Assembly: GCA_000320605.2 (NCBI GenBank)
Contig: KB445796.1
Location: 1,283,124-1,347,123 of the forward strand
DNA from: Gelatoporia subvermispora B
Taxonomy: Eukaryota > Basidiomycota > Agaricomycetes > Polyporales > Gelatoporiaceae
Direction of reading: 5' to 3'
DNA: 64,000 bases
Shown here: positions 1-11,231 of the stretch, piece after piece
Position numbering within the stretch: position 1 is the stretch's first letter
Layout of the letters: each line of letters starts with the position of its first letter
Position numbers and translations under genes: made by a program
The notes under the pieces: model-generated
Told to the model about the DNA's origin: nothing
Databases searched by the model: none
The model's input: the letters and a program-made list of their open reading frames with translations, nothing else

Positions 1-1074
1 TCATGTTGTTGTTCACCTAGGTGTTCACATGTATTAGCATATAATCTCGCAATGCAGTGACTACATGATTCACTTTTCCGCACATCTCCGCCGCCAAGGC
101 AGACCGTTTCTGACAAGCACTGCAGTAAGCACATGACTACATGCCAATGTGCAGCCATGACATACCTTCTTCTGGTCGCGGGAAGCTCCTTCTAGCACTT
201 GTTGAGGACCACCGCAGTCACCTTTGGAATTCTCGTTCTGATGGACTTGTGTGCAGGTATAGTAATTCACTGCCCTCTCGTCAGCTGATGCAAAGATACC
301 CCGAGGTGGCTGAGACGCATACGTTATACCAACTGGCAGCACCACTTCCTAATATAGACATTCACTGTGACCCCTCGTATAATAGGCATGCTCTTTATCG
401 CCGAGGTGAAGTTCACATGTCTTCGAATTATTTATATGCACGCACCAATGGCATCCGTGTATGTATGCGGCACGCTTAGGTTGTGTAGCACGAGAACCGA
501 TCGGATGCGACAGAAACACGGGAAGTCGCACGCACAGACATGGGTAAGTTACGTCTACGTTTGGCGGCCTTTGGCATGCGGCGGAACGCTGGGTGCGAGA
601 TGTGCGTGACCTAGGAAAGATATTGCGAGAGGAAGGCAAAGCGGCTGCACAGACAGAGACTGCGTAAGCGAGAGACAACCAGCGAGCTCAGGGACTTCGC
701 GAAATGACGAGGAGAGGTCGCCAACTTAACGGGTCAGCGAGGGGCACTTTTAGAGGGCGGACGCTTGGTTCGCGGAAAAGCGCGCTGGGGAGCGCTCTGG
801 GTGGAGGAGGCGACGTCGGGTTTTGACTGGGATTGACAACTATAATCTCGTTTCTTTTATGAGACCACGAGTTTACTCCGTGAGTACCCAACTTGAACTG
901 AGTGATTTTGAGAAGATTATCGAGACTAAAGTGTAATTGTGCCAAATCGACATTGTATCCAAAACGCGAGGTATATGGACATTGCTACAAAAAAAGAAAC
1001 ATCATATGGGTTCATCTCTGTATAGACCAATACGACGCTCCGCTGAAATGTCAATACTTCTTACGTGAGGGACC
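1..1074. other. No supportable gene
   Basis: Several short open frames occur on both strands. None shows a recognisable motif or a coherent splice pattern. It is the region downstream (3') of the minus-strand terpene synthase copy 1. Confidence 0.5.
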
Positions 1075-1962
1075 TTACACTACATCTTCTAGCATGTATT
1101 GCACGTCGATGACTTCCTGCAGGCGGTCCTTTGGCGTACTCGCATGAAATCCGATGTAATTCTTGAAGCATTCCTTCCATGTTTCCCTGGCTGGACATTC
1201 TTCAAGGATCTTGCTAACACGCTCGGCGGCAGCAACAATTTCACGGTGCTTACTTGGCATAGGATAGGCATAGGATGATATCTCTATCCCACAGGTTATC
1301 AGCGAAAAGCCCACATACAGATATTTTTTCTCCTTCGCTTACGGCATGGCCTGCAAAAAAACCTTCTCATCCGGGAATTGATCCTTATCCCAAATAAACA
1401 CAGCATAGGTCGCCGCCGCTCCCGTACCGTAGACCCGACGGTACTCGATGAAGGGTATCCTTTCGGTAGAAGCAGAGATTGTGGTGGCGTCCGAGATGTT
1501 CTCCAGGAAGCATGCATTGAGATAGTCGAGTGTCGAGCTCAGAACTGCGTTCGCACCGAAATGCAGGAAATGATCCCAGGAGGTGGAGACAAGCTTAGCG
1601 AGCTGGCCAAGCATGTCGTCTCTGTGTTGGATAGAGCCACAGCATATCTCACGGTGGAATTTCTGAGTAGCGAGCGACTCGAACACGTCGGGGTAGTCGA
1701 GGGCACGGAGAATCATGGTATAAACAGCGATGAAGACCTTCGTCTCAACGTTCTTAATGTGACTGTATACGGTGGTGGACATAATGGAGCCGGTGATGAT
1801 GTCAAGGTGAGGTGGCTTGACGACTGAGATAGACTGAACAATTTCGTTCAGACGTTCCTCGATCGCTGGGTCGCGCTTACACTGAGGAAAGCTTGTAATG
1901 TTCAGACCTTTCAAGACGTCGTTAATAGCATCACTGGTGGCACTGGCGATGATGTCCTGCAT
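1075..1962 (-). pseudogene. TRI5-like terpene synthase copy 1, metal-binding exon lost
   Basis: This is a trichodiene-synthase (TRI5) family terpene synthase, a family that cyclises farnesyl diphosphate. The long first block (1962 to about 1339) aligns with the other three copies in the window, including an EYRRVYGTG segment and the FIWDKDQFPDEK block. It ends at the shared donor after codon bases CC. A short exon follows (DIILCLSYA) that should end in AA and join a T to make the Asn of the NSE motif NDIMSFYxEE. Instead the sequence runs straight into the C-terminal helix (KILEECPARETW onward). About 45 codons with the NSE triad are missing, and the conserved Tyr of the PKYRL/PRYLL motif is Asp here (PKDRL). 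The short first exon seen in copies 2-4 is also absent; a hairpin pair sits where it would be expected. I infer a catalytically dead copy. The ATG at 1962 overlaps what is an intron acceptor (atgcag) in the sister genes. Confidence 0.78.
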
Positions 1963-2070
1963 AATAGATGAAGGAATATGAGAGATGCATCAGCAAAATC
2001 TTATCTTTGCTTTCCCCAATTTTACGTCTTTTGAGCTCGGTAGGCGACCTAAAAGCGACAATAGTGGGAG

Positions 2071-2139
2071 AATCCCAGTCCCCTGGGACTGGGATTTTCC
2101 CACTTTTCCTGCTTTGGCAGCCTAAAGCAGGAAAAGTGG
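2071..2139. repeat. Two adjacent perfect hairpins
   Basis: The first inverted repeat has 12-bp arms at 2071-2082 and 2085-2096. The second has 16-bp arms at 2100-2115 and 2124-2139 with an 8-nt loop. They lie about 110 bp upstream of the broken TRI5 copy 1, where that gene's first exon is missing. They could be a small MITE-like insertion or a transcription-linked structure; sequence alone does not decide. Confidence 0.7.
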
Positions 2140-2658
2140 TGCAAAAGCAGATACAATATTTTCCTGATGTGGTTGCCTGGAAGTTGGAAAGTCTGGGACA
2201 TTACGCGTTCTACCTAACAAATTTCATGAGATGTCTCGATCTCTATGGCCATGGTGACACAGACAAGTATTGTGCGCTTAAATAACAAAAATGCGAAGCC
2301 GGCCGGCTAGAACCGAGGCATTTGCTGTAGGATGAGTCTGAGATCGTCTGAAGAAATACGAAGTGCTGCAGATGCGTGGTGAGCTTGATAAATGGCCATC
2401 GGTTCTTTAAAACATGCTACACCTTTACGAGTGTTTGCGTTGTTTCCAATATCGCTTTTAGGGATGGAAAATAGAAATGACTGATTCCTATCGAGCCGGG
2501 GCGCCAGAACAACAGAGACGCGGATCTCCCGGACCAACCACCTTTCCACGACGTTTCATGTCTACTGAATCATAACGCAGGCATGGATACGCGTAACATG
2601 AGATCTCCAAGCCTAACACGAATATGAGTGACTCCAGGATATTGCAGGTCTTTTTCGA

Positions 2659-3144
2659 TTTACCTCAAAACCCATAGTCGAAACCAATAACGCAGACTTC
2701 AGACCAGGCGGCTATCCCCACGAGCACAAGGAGCAAGACGTCACTCCCTACCCGCAGCCTAGATCCCAGACAAGCGCCACCCTTTCCGAGAGCGGCCTTC
2801 TGCCCTACAAACCCTCCATACCGTCGGCAAGTGCCCCCTCGCACATATCGTCACCGCCTGCCAGCGAAGTTGGCGAGTCTGTGTACGGCGCGTCTTTGTA
2901 CATCCCAGGCAGCTCCAGTACAAGTGGCTACGTGGTTCGCGATGTACCCACGTCCAGCCCTAACCAGCCGATCAGCAAGGCGGCCCAGGCGGGCATGCTG
3001 TCTGTGCCCCAGCCTGCGATGTTCCACGCCGATTCGGGTGTGAGGTTCGAGCACATGGAGGAATTGAGCAATGGTGCGGGCCCGTCGAACGTGATGACTG
3101 GCGAGGTACTGATGGATGTCCCTCCGTCGTATTCTGCGAGCTGA
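2659..3144 (+). CDS. 3' exon of an unrecognised Ser/Pro-rich protein (partial)
   Basis: An uninterrupted frame of 161 codons ends in TGA at 3142-3144. Its composition is rich in Ser, Pro, Gly and Thr and it ends in a PPSYSAS tail. That looks like the cytoplasmic or extracellular tail of a fungal membrane or wall protein more than chance translation. GC content is higher than in the flanks. No clear start codon or upstream exons are visible before 2650, so it may be the last exon of a gene whose 5' part has decayed, or a relic. I do not recognise the family and assign no function. Confidence 0.4.
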   Translation, partial: FTSKPIVETNNADFRPGGYPHEHKEQDVTPYPQPRSQTSATLSESGLLPYKPSIPSASAPSHISSPPASEVGESVYGASLYIPGSSSTSGYVVRDVPTSSPNQPISKAAQAGMLSVPQPAMFHADSGVRFEHMEELSNGAGPSNVMTGEVLMDVPPSYSAS

Positions 3145-3409
3145 GCGGTTTTCATGGCAAGTTGATTCGTGTATGCTTTTCGTCATTTGAGCAATATCTT
3201 CACTCTTTCTGCGCGACGTGCGTTCGCTTGTGAACGCTTTTGTGATGTCCAGGAAGCAAGAGCCGTTGCAAAGTCGCACTGTATCATGGAACGTATGATT
3301 TACAAACCGGGTTTCCACCAGTGAAGATTGCGGGCGATCTATATAGGCATGCTAACGCCTGCGTAGATACTTCACTGAGTGACTGCATGCGCTATGCATA
3401 CTGTACTGT

Positions 3410-5245
3410 CTACATCGCGTCATCTGAGTCCCCCATGATATATTGTGTGTCCATGATTTCCTGTAGAAGATACCTGGGATCTTGTAGGTGGAAAGCAATA
3501 TAGCCTGCCAGGAACGCCTCCCAAGCGTCCCTCGCCGCTCCTTCACTGAGGAGCCTACGGGCTTGGTCCACCGTGGCAGCTGTTTCATCGATAAGCTTGT
3601 GAAGTGTGCGGCTTACTACCTCCTCCGAGATGTGAGCACGGTCTTTGAGATATGTGCACGGTTCCTTGTTGATCTCCTCTTTGTAAAAGGACATGATGTC
3701 ACTGTAAAACGGGCTCTCAGCAAGACTACGGTACAAGGGACAGGAACATCTTACTTGACATAATTCACAGCCTTCATTGCATCTCTGATTCGAATAAATT
3801 AATGGAGCTGCAAAAATTGAGGATCCAAGATAACACGTACGGGAAAGCTTGAATAAACACCCGTTCGTCTGGGCACGTCTTCTTGTCCCAAATGAATCCC
3901 GCATACACAATAGATGCACCGCTTCTATCCCGCCTCCATTCGAGAAAGTCCCGACTATCTGATGACAGTATTATGTCGTGTGATGCATTCTCCATGAGAC
4001 ACAGGTTCACGTGCTCCAGAATCGACACCATCATGAGGTTGGCGGAATAAGGGGGGAAATGGTCCCATAGAGTAGCCAGGAGTTTGGTGAGTTCGACAAA
4101 GATGTCATTCCCGTGCTGCACGGAGCCCAGACACAAGTTGCGATGGAAGTTTTGTCCATCGAGAGAGTCGAGGATGTCAGGACAGTCCACTGTGGTAGCT
4201 ATCGCGGTGTACACGGCGATGAGCNNNNNNNNNNNNNNNNNNNNNNNNNNNNNNNNNNNNNNNNNNNNNNNNNNNNNNNNNNNNNNNNNNNNNNNNNNNN
4301 NNNNNNNNNNNNNNNNNNNNNNNNNNNNNNNNNNNNNNNNNNNNNNNNNNNNNNNNNNNNNNNNNNNNNNNNNNNNNNNNNNNNNNNNNNNNNNNNNNNN
4401 NNNNNNNAAAACGGGCTCTCAGCAAGACTACGGTACAAGGGACAGGAACATCTTACTTGACATAATTCACAGCCTTCATTGCAATCTCTGATTCGAATAA
4501 ATTAATGGAGCTGCAAAAATTGAGGATCCAAGATAACACGTACGGGAAAGCTTGAATAAACACCCGTTCGTCTGGGCACGTCTTCTTGTCCCAAATGAAT
4601 CCCGCATACACAATAGATGCACCGCTTCTATCCCGCCTCCATTCGAGAAAGTCCCGACTATCTGATGACAGTATTATGTCGTGTGATGCATTCTCCATGA
4701 GACACAGGTTCACGTGCTCCAGAATCGACACCATCATGAGGTTGGCGGAATAAGGGGGGAAATGGTCCCATAGAGTAGCCAGGAGTTTGGTGAGTTCGAC
4801 AAAGATGTCATTCCCGTGCTGCACGGAGCCCAGACACAAGTTGCGATGGAAGTTTTGTCCATCGAGAGAGTCGAGGATGTCAGGACAGTCCACTGTGGTA
4901 GCTATCGCGGTGTACACGGCGATGAGCAGCTTGGTCTCGAAATCTTCGATGTGGTCGTATGCCGTGATGGCGATGGAGACACCGGTGACGATAGCATGCC
5001 ACGGCGGCTTGATTCCTGGCCAGGTATTAGTGATCTCTAGCACTCGACGTTCCATTACTTTGTCGCGCTTGAAAACGGGGATCGTCACGTTTAGTTTGGC
5101 CAGGAAGTAGTCGAGTGCATTGCGGGCCATCTCCTGCAATTGTTGCTACTCCGTACGGTAAGCATCGCAGCCCACAGGACAGATAAATCAATTTTACCAA
5201 GTCAGATGTTGATTTCCCGAGGCCAGATTCCAGTGGTTCTCGCAT
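3410..5245 (-). CDS. TRI5-like terpene synthase copy 2 (interrupted by assembly gap)
   Basis: This is a TRI5-family sesquiterpene-synthase-like gene, expected to act on farnesyl diphosphate with Mg2+. My model is exon 1a 5245-5198 (MREPLESGLGK...), exon 1b 5133-4544, a 30-nt exon at 3755-3784, and exon 3 at 3701-3410. These sum to 960 nt (319 aa). The Asn of the NSE motif is split by an intron (AA|T), giving NDIMSFYKEE, followed by DPRYLLQEI, the counterpart of the Arg-Tyr motif in trichodiene synthase. The aspartate-rich region reads VDCPDIL, not DDxxD. The gene is interrupted by 183 Ns with near-identical 519/520-bp sequence on both sides, so exon 1b appears twice. The right copy holds the 5' half and the left copy joins the 3' exons. 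I read this as one gene split by an assembly artefact. Confidence 0.72.
3706..4224. repeat. Left copy of gap-flanking duplicated segment
   Basis: These 519 bp match 4408-4927 except for one base visible on comparison (gcatctctg at about 3778 versus gcaatctctg at about 4482). The left copy has the correct 30-nt exon. The right copy has 31 nt there, which would shift the frame. Confidence 0.9.
4225..4407. other. Assembly gap (183 Ns)
   Basis: This is a run of Ns inside TRI5 copy 2. The flanks repeat each other, as expected where two haplotype contigs overlap but were scaffolded end to end. A true tandem gene would need several hundred extra bases, more than the gap holds. Confidence 0.95.
4408..4927. 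repeat. Right copy of gap-flanking duplicated segment
   Basis: These 520 bp are the counterpart of 3706-4224. They carry most of exon 1b and run on into the intact 5' end of TRI5 copy 2. Confidence 0.9.
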
Positions 5246-6150
5246 CGTACACAAGGGGCCGAGGAGTGTTGACCTGAGCTCAGCAGCTATAAACATCGTT
5301 CGCCTTTATAGAGAAACCACAAATCCAGATATTGGCGTCGCTGTGCGCATGAAGCGAAAATGAAAATTGCTTGCATTCAGTAGATCGATGGTCATAAGTC
5401 ATTATTCCAAGCATCACCTGGAGCTGAAGTCGGCGTCGTACGACCGACGTACACATAGTTCCGGGTATTTGTGTGACCTGCATCGCCCAAGTAACGAGCC
5501 GTATGGCTTCTATGATTCAACGATTCTGTAGAGGTTCGTACTAGTAGGATTGGGCAATGTTGACAAGTGTCTTTGGTAAGTCGATGCATTTGTTGAAAGC
5601 AACCGAAATTATGCGAACCAAGACGACGTTTTCTGACACGCTAGGAACTATCAGTGCCTACATTCGGAGGCACGCGCGCACGCACATTCGGCATCGATAT
5701 TCCTTATTAATCCAAAAGTTCAATATTTCACGATCTGCGCTGGACTATCGTCTGAGAGTGCATCGTACCAGTGTCGCATCGCCGATGACTATATGCATAC
5801 CGTCGCAGACGGAGAACGGGACTTGAGCAATGTAATAATTGGACTCTGGACTGAAACTAAGGAGTGGTACGGTACGTTTACAGTTACAAGATGCAGTACA
5901 ATGTTCGTGTTATGCACGCAGGAGGCCCACTCATTGGCAGTCAAGTATTGGGTAAGAACACGAAGGTAATTACTAGTCTCAAAAGAAGAGGTATCGTCAA
6001 CATCGTGACTCAGATGCATGGTGACCACCGCAATCCGAAAAGAAAAAGATACGAGACTAGAGAGATGAGATTCTTCTGTTATGACGTGAGTGTACCGGTG
6101 GACTACGCGAGAATGCATGTATACTTACATCAGTAAGCACAGATGACACA
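5246..6150. other. No supportable gene
   Basis: This is the spacer between the 5' end of TRI5 copy 2 and the 3' end of the PP2C gene. The open frames here are short and featureless. It presumably holds the promoter of TRI5 copy 2 next to 5245. Confidence 0.5.
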
Positions 6151-7324
6151 TCAGACGGTAGTATCGCGCACACTTTCGGGGGGATTCCTGAACCGCACCA
6201 CCAGAACGGTAACGTTGTCTGTCGAGTAGTTCTCGTATGCGTGTTCCAGGAGGGACTGGGCAGCTTTCCTCGGATCCGCGACTCCGCGGACCAGTTCGAC
6301 CGCCTTCTGGTCCTCGATGACATCCCAAAGCTACCGAGGATGTCAATAGCCAGATCGTGCGAGATAACATATAGCTTACCCCATCGCATGCGAGGATCAG
6401 GAATTCGTCTTCCTCGCAGAGCTCCGTTTCGGTAGTGTACGGTGCACCGACAACGTACTCCTTCATCGACGAATCACCGAGGCTACGAGTGACGGCAAGC
6501 ACACCATTCACACGACCACTCATCACAAAGCCTCCCGCATCCATGATGCGCTTCGCCTCCTGCTTGTCCGAGCCTTTGTGGTCATATGTAAGGCGGATGC
6601 CTCGACCACCACGGCAGAGCACCCCACGCGCGTCTCCAGCATTTGCACAATATAATACGCGGCGAACAGGAAGTGAAGAGGGAGGCATGAATATCTGCGA
6701 TGATGGAGATGACGGGCGATGGGAAGGCCCATTGGAGCTACCTCCGATCGAGCTGAGCGCGCTGCGCAAGAGGCCTTTGTGCTTCCTCGGTTGAGCGGCG
6801 TCAATGTCGCCGTTTTCATCTTCGTCATCGTCGTTTGTAGGTATGTCAGCAGCAAGCGGATCGAACCCATGAGGCACAAAAGATTGCTGGCCCTGGGCGT
6901 CTTCGAGGCGCAGGAAGGCGGTGACAGCGGTGCAGCCAGAGTGCATCCTGCCCTCAGACTCGACCGCGATCTGGGAGAGGCTACTGTCGACGTCGTGGAA
7001 TGTCTTGTTGAGCACATCTGGGATGCTCATGCTCTCGCGCCGGCGCAACACGTCTAGGAGGACCTGTGTGCGATCGCGTCAGTGCCAGCTGCGCATCCGG
7101 CGCCACATCGAGGACGCCCTGACCTTGGCAAAGTTCTCCCCACACCATTCTGCTGCATGCTTTCCCGCGTGGCCGTCAAAGATAGCAAAGAAGCCCTGGC
7201 CGTGAATGCCGGCGAATGGAACTAGAATTGAATGCGCGTCTTCCATAGACCGCCGGGGGCCTTTGGAGTCGGTTACCGCACATTTGAAAGACAGATGCGC
7301 TGGGAGAGGCGTGTCGGAGTTCAT
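6151..7324 (-). CDS. PP2C-family Ser/Thr protein phosphatase (PTC1-like)
   Basis: This is a metal-dependent protein phosphatase (PPM/PP2C) that would remove phosphate from Ser/Thr; fungal relatives such as Ptc1 damp stress MAP-kinase signalling. Exons are 7324-7124, 7063-6380 and 6330-6151, giving 354 aa. Signature elements appear in order: RRSMEDAH (about residue 25), FAIFDGHAGKHAAEW (metal-binding Asp and Gly), GDARGVL, LTYDHKGSD, a VTRSLGD segment, FLILACDG joined across an intron to LWDV, and a STDNVTVLVVRF end. A Ser/Asp/Glu-rich insert of about 70 residues lies between the second and third blocks. The start is the first ATG in the phosphatase frame; further 5' exons cannot be excluded. 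All metal-binding Asp positions I can place are present. Confidence 0.93.
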
Positions 7325-9681
7325 TGAGTCGCTAGAGATGCGCCAAAGGGTCAACAAAGTGACAAAGGAGAGGATCGATGGCTCACTCTATGGCGGAGGA
7401 GGCAGGACCTGGTGGAATGAATGGAAGATCTCAGCGGCACGTGCGGATCGTGTCATAAACTCAGACATACTGCTTTGTTTAGAAACGGGTGCGAGGGACA
7501 TACGTCTGTTGCTGTAAGTTCGTGTGCAAGCTACGCGAGGCAATAACGAGTACTATGCGACTGGAGACGATGGTGGAGAGGGAGAAAGCAGTGTTGGAGT
7601 CGAGACGGACGAGGACAGCCGGGGTCGAGGCGGGGTCGGGCGCTCAAACGCTCGCTTGAACGGTTCAAGTTGAACCTCAGTCCATGACGCATTCGCACGT
7701 GACCTGGTTGCAGCGCCCGCCAAATTGGACAGACGCACAGCGCGGGCTCACTCCGTTTTCCATTCTGCCACCGTGATCCTAGGGCACAGTTCGATGCTCC
7801 TGAGTTCGCGGGTGCTGCAGGACTAGATGGATTCGTCTATCTTCATTCATGACTTCGTCTGTCTCTGATTTCTGGCACCGAGAATATCGACATCGCGCAG
7901 TGCAAACCGTACGTCGGATCTGATCCTTGCGATATAATTGTTGCTGTGCCCCCAATAGCATTCTTGTTACATGCGGCAGGCCATGCCTGACATGCAGCCG
8001 GTTATTTTCTTGACCCTCCATGCTCATTCAGCGATATACCCAGGAGACAATCGCGTCAAGCCACTTACGCTGTCGGGCGGAGACCGCCTGGTATTCTCAC
8101 TGACATCTGCATATCATCAAACATCCACGAACCTGGCCTGCCCGGTACTTTCGGTGTGTCTCCGCGCTTTTTTGATGTCGGAATGTCAATACTCGCTGTG
8201 ATAGTCTTGGCGCACAAACGGATGCCGTCTATGACAGTGCTCAAACATCCTGCCTCGTATATCTCTGCGTCCCCCGCGAAACCTGATGCAACTGGATCCT
8301 CATCGAAACAACGGCACCTTCAGTGAACGGACTATTAGACGTCGACATGAGGAGGCTGGAGTCCCGATGCTCAGCGTTAGCTGAGATACTCCCTCTCGGA
8401 GCGCAAATATCCGTCCTCTGGTGATCGAAGGTCGTCTCATGGCCCGTTCGCTCCCAGCAATTCAACCTCCGTGGATGAACAGTCTCGCACCTTTCCTCGT
8501 GCGCCTAGTTTCAACGCTTCTCTTCCGGCGCCTCAACCATGCCGTCGGGGCGCTCAGTACTCTCCCAAGCCAACTCCGCCCTGTTGACATCTTCACTTTC
8601 GATTGAAGCGGCATCGCGGGAGAGTTCCTCTCGTGGCGCGGCAAAAGCACGGCGACTGTCTCGCATGTACGTTTGTGTGCTGCAATGCTCATCGCATAAT
8701 GGGAATCACGTCCTGCGCGGACACAGCCCAGCCGCGACCCATGAGGTTTCGCGGTTTTGTACGATTTGGAACGGATCCACCAGCTGTCCCTCCGCGATGC
8801 CAGGACGCGACCAGGTGTCACTCCTGAGGTTACACGCTGGTCAGACAGGCGCTCGCCCATTGACAAGCCTCACGAGCCCCGCGTGCGTAGCGTGTTATCG
8901 CTCCGGATGTCTTCAGATGTTCATGCGATCTGTGCAACTGAGGTGACCTGTCATTTGACGGGCTCACAGATACCATTCCCCGTCAGCTATGTCCACATCT
9001 GGACCGTGCATTTTACACCGGGTACTCGCAATACAGCTAATCATCGTCAATATGATTCGTCCCGCTTATCGCGACTTGCGGCTCCGCCGGGGCTGTCTCG
9101 TCCCCGATGCCTCCCACAGCACCCTCGCACTTATCTTGAGGTGCACATCCATTATGTCCTTGCGTTGGGCGGATACAGTCATTCACTTGCTCGCACAGGC
9201 ATACACGGCTCTCGAACATGCCTCATCAGTTCAAAAGAGCGATGCCGATTGGAGCTCTTACGCGAAAAGTTTCGTCGCTTGTCTTTTGGGATTCGCAGTG
9301 TATGTCCTGCCGGTATGGTCGTCCTGCTAGGACATCGGAGTTGAGGTAACACATCAGACATCGGAACGTCCATGGATGGAAGGCACTCTGCGATTCCCCA
9401 ATGTGGGTAAAGTAGCTGTAGTCAGAACATATCGGCCTCGGACAACCGTTGTCTGCGGTATGGAGGTTTCCCATCTGCTCCTTCAGCTGAGCGCTGGCCC
9501 AACCTGAGGACATAAAGGCGTCGCAGATGAAAGCGAGTCCCAGTATCGAGCTCTTACATTGAGCCTTCTTCAGAGCAACGCAAGTGAAATCTGGTATGTC
9601 AGGTCTCCGGAGGTCTAAGCATTGTCGCTGATACATGATCTTGTTTTCTTTAGTGCTTCACTCGTGCGACAAGCTATAATC
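7325..9681. other. No recognised gene between PP2C and TRI5 copy 3
   Basis: This 2.3-kb stretch has many overlapping frames. Around 8.4-9.35 kb on the plus strand some open blocks with plausible splice sites could be joined (for example a GTACGT donor near 8667 and an acceptor near 8727). No joined product resembles a family I know, and the frames conflict. A 61-codon Pro/Ser-rich frame at 7738-7553 (minus) could be an upstream exon for the PP2C gene but cannot be joined in frame. Confidence 0.4.
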
Positions 9682-10830
9682 ATGGCCATTGAAATTGCGA
9701 GCACAACACGGGATACAGAATGTGTAAGCGCGCCGATAGCATTTCACAAGGACAATCAGGTTTTGACTATTTCTCGTTAAGGAATCGGCGGCAACTGCCA
9801 CTAGGGAGGCCATTGATTACCTCCTGAAGAGCTTCAACATCGACAAGCTTCCTCACTTCGAGCGAGATGCAGCGCTAGAGGATCGCCTGGACGAGATTAT
9901 CCAGTCTTATGCGGGGATGAAGCCAACGCGCCTCCACATGGTCACCGGTTCCCTAATGTCCTCTGTGGGGTACTGCCATATCAAGAGCTTCGAAACGAGG
10001 GTCTTCATTTCCGTATACACCATGCTTCTCAGTATGCTCGACTGCCCGGAGGTCTTCGAGTCGCTCGCGTCGCACAACTTCCACCACAACCTGTTGAGCG
10101 GCTCGGTGCAGTGCGGCGACGACATGCTCGGGCAGCTTGCCAAGCTGCTCTCTACCGCCTGGGACCACTTTCCACAGTTCTCCGCTAGCGCGATCTTGAC
10201 CTCGACACTCGACTTCCTTAACATGTGCTTTGTCGAAAATACAACGGACGGGACCCTCGTCTCGGCCTCCGCAGACAGCCTTCCCTTCATCGAGTATCGT
10301 CGTGTATATGGCACGGGGATCAGCGCGGCATTCGCCGTGTTCATATGGGAGAAGGACCAGTTTCCAGACGAAAAGACGTTTCTGCAGGCCATGCCGTACG
10401 TCGAACTCTCCGTGCATCTGGGTCCACACAGCTGACTATATACGTTCTAGGGACATCATGGCGTTCCTGCCGTACATAAAGTTAGTACCCGCCAACTTGG
10501 TGTTCTCCCGCCGAAGCAGATCTGACGTCATACCGTGGTCATTGCAGTGATATTATGTCCTTCTACCGGGAGGAGTCGGTCGGGGAAGAAGGCACGTATA
10601 TTACAGACCGCGCTTACGCCAGCGGAAAGTCCCATTTGGAGACCCTCCGCGATGTGGTCGACGACACCGTTGCGGTCGCCAACCGTGTTCGCAAGCTGCT
10701 TGGGGAGGGTCCAGCGAGGGATACGTGGGATGTGTTTGTCAAGAACTACATCGCGTTCCATGTCAGCACGCCCAAATACCGCTTGCGGGAGATCATGGAC
10801 GTGCACTACGTCTTGGAAGATACAGTTTGA
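9682..10830 (+). CDS. TRI5-like terpene synthase copy 3 (intact)
   Basis: This is a TRI5/trichodiene-synthase-family enzyme of 322 aa, expected to ionise and cyclise farnesyl diphosphate; the product cannot be predicted. Exons are 9682-9723, 9782-10395, 10451-10480 and 10548-10830, summing to 969 nt in frame. The NSE metal motif NDIMSFYREE is assembled across an AA|T intron. EYRRVYGTG and PKYRLREI correspond to the pyrophosphate-sensing Arg and the C-terminal Arg-Tyr region. The aspartate-rich site is LDCPEVF, not DDxxD, as in all copies here, so this looks like a subfamily trait and not decay. At 322 aa it is shorter than Fusarium trichodiene synthase (about 380). It is the only copy that is complete, ungapped and unbroken in this assembly. 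Confidence 0.85.
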
Positions 10831-11231
10831 CATTATTGTACCCGGTTAGTGCACGCGAATATGAAAATCACATACATGGGATCTTTGCGTGTCAGTTGAT
10901 AGCCTGTATATGGACCTTGGCGGCATACGCATCACTATTCTGGACCACTCATTCGCCTATGTCTGCGAAACGAAGGCCTACGGCGAAATACGTTCGTGTT
11001 CATGTGATCGGCTTTCGAACTCAAAGGCCCAGGGGGTTAACAAACCCCGTGGGCATGTCGGCATCGGCCTAGCTATAGACGCCAGGGCATACTGCAGTCA
11101 GGTATTCATGCACCTCACTTGGAGGCGACCAGGCTGAGGCTGTCCCGGATCTTGGGCAGTGTACACCAGTTCCCAGCTTCCCCCAGTCGACCATCACAAC
11201 CTTGCGACCTGACGCCTAGCCAACTCTCAGC
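10831..11231. other. Intergenic spacer
   Basis: This 400-bp stretch separates the TRI5 copy 3 stop from the velvet 1 start. I see nothing beyond short frames. It would hold the velvet 1 promoter. Confidence 0.5.

Noticed and set aside
4225..4407. Tandem duplication of TRI5 copy 2 as two separate genes
   Set aside because: The flanks are near identical and the gap is too small for the missing exons; an assembly artefact explains it better.
8421..9344. Possible spliced plus-strand gene
   Set aside because: Alternative joins give different frames, none with a known motif; not strong enough to call.
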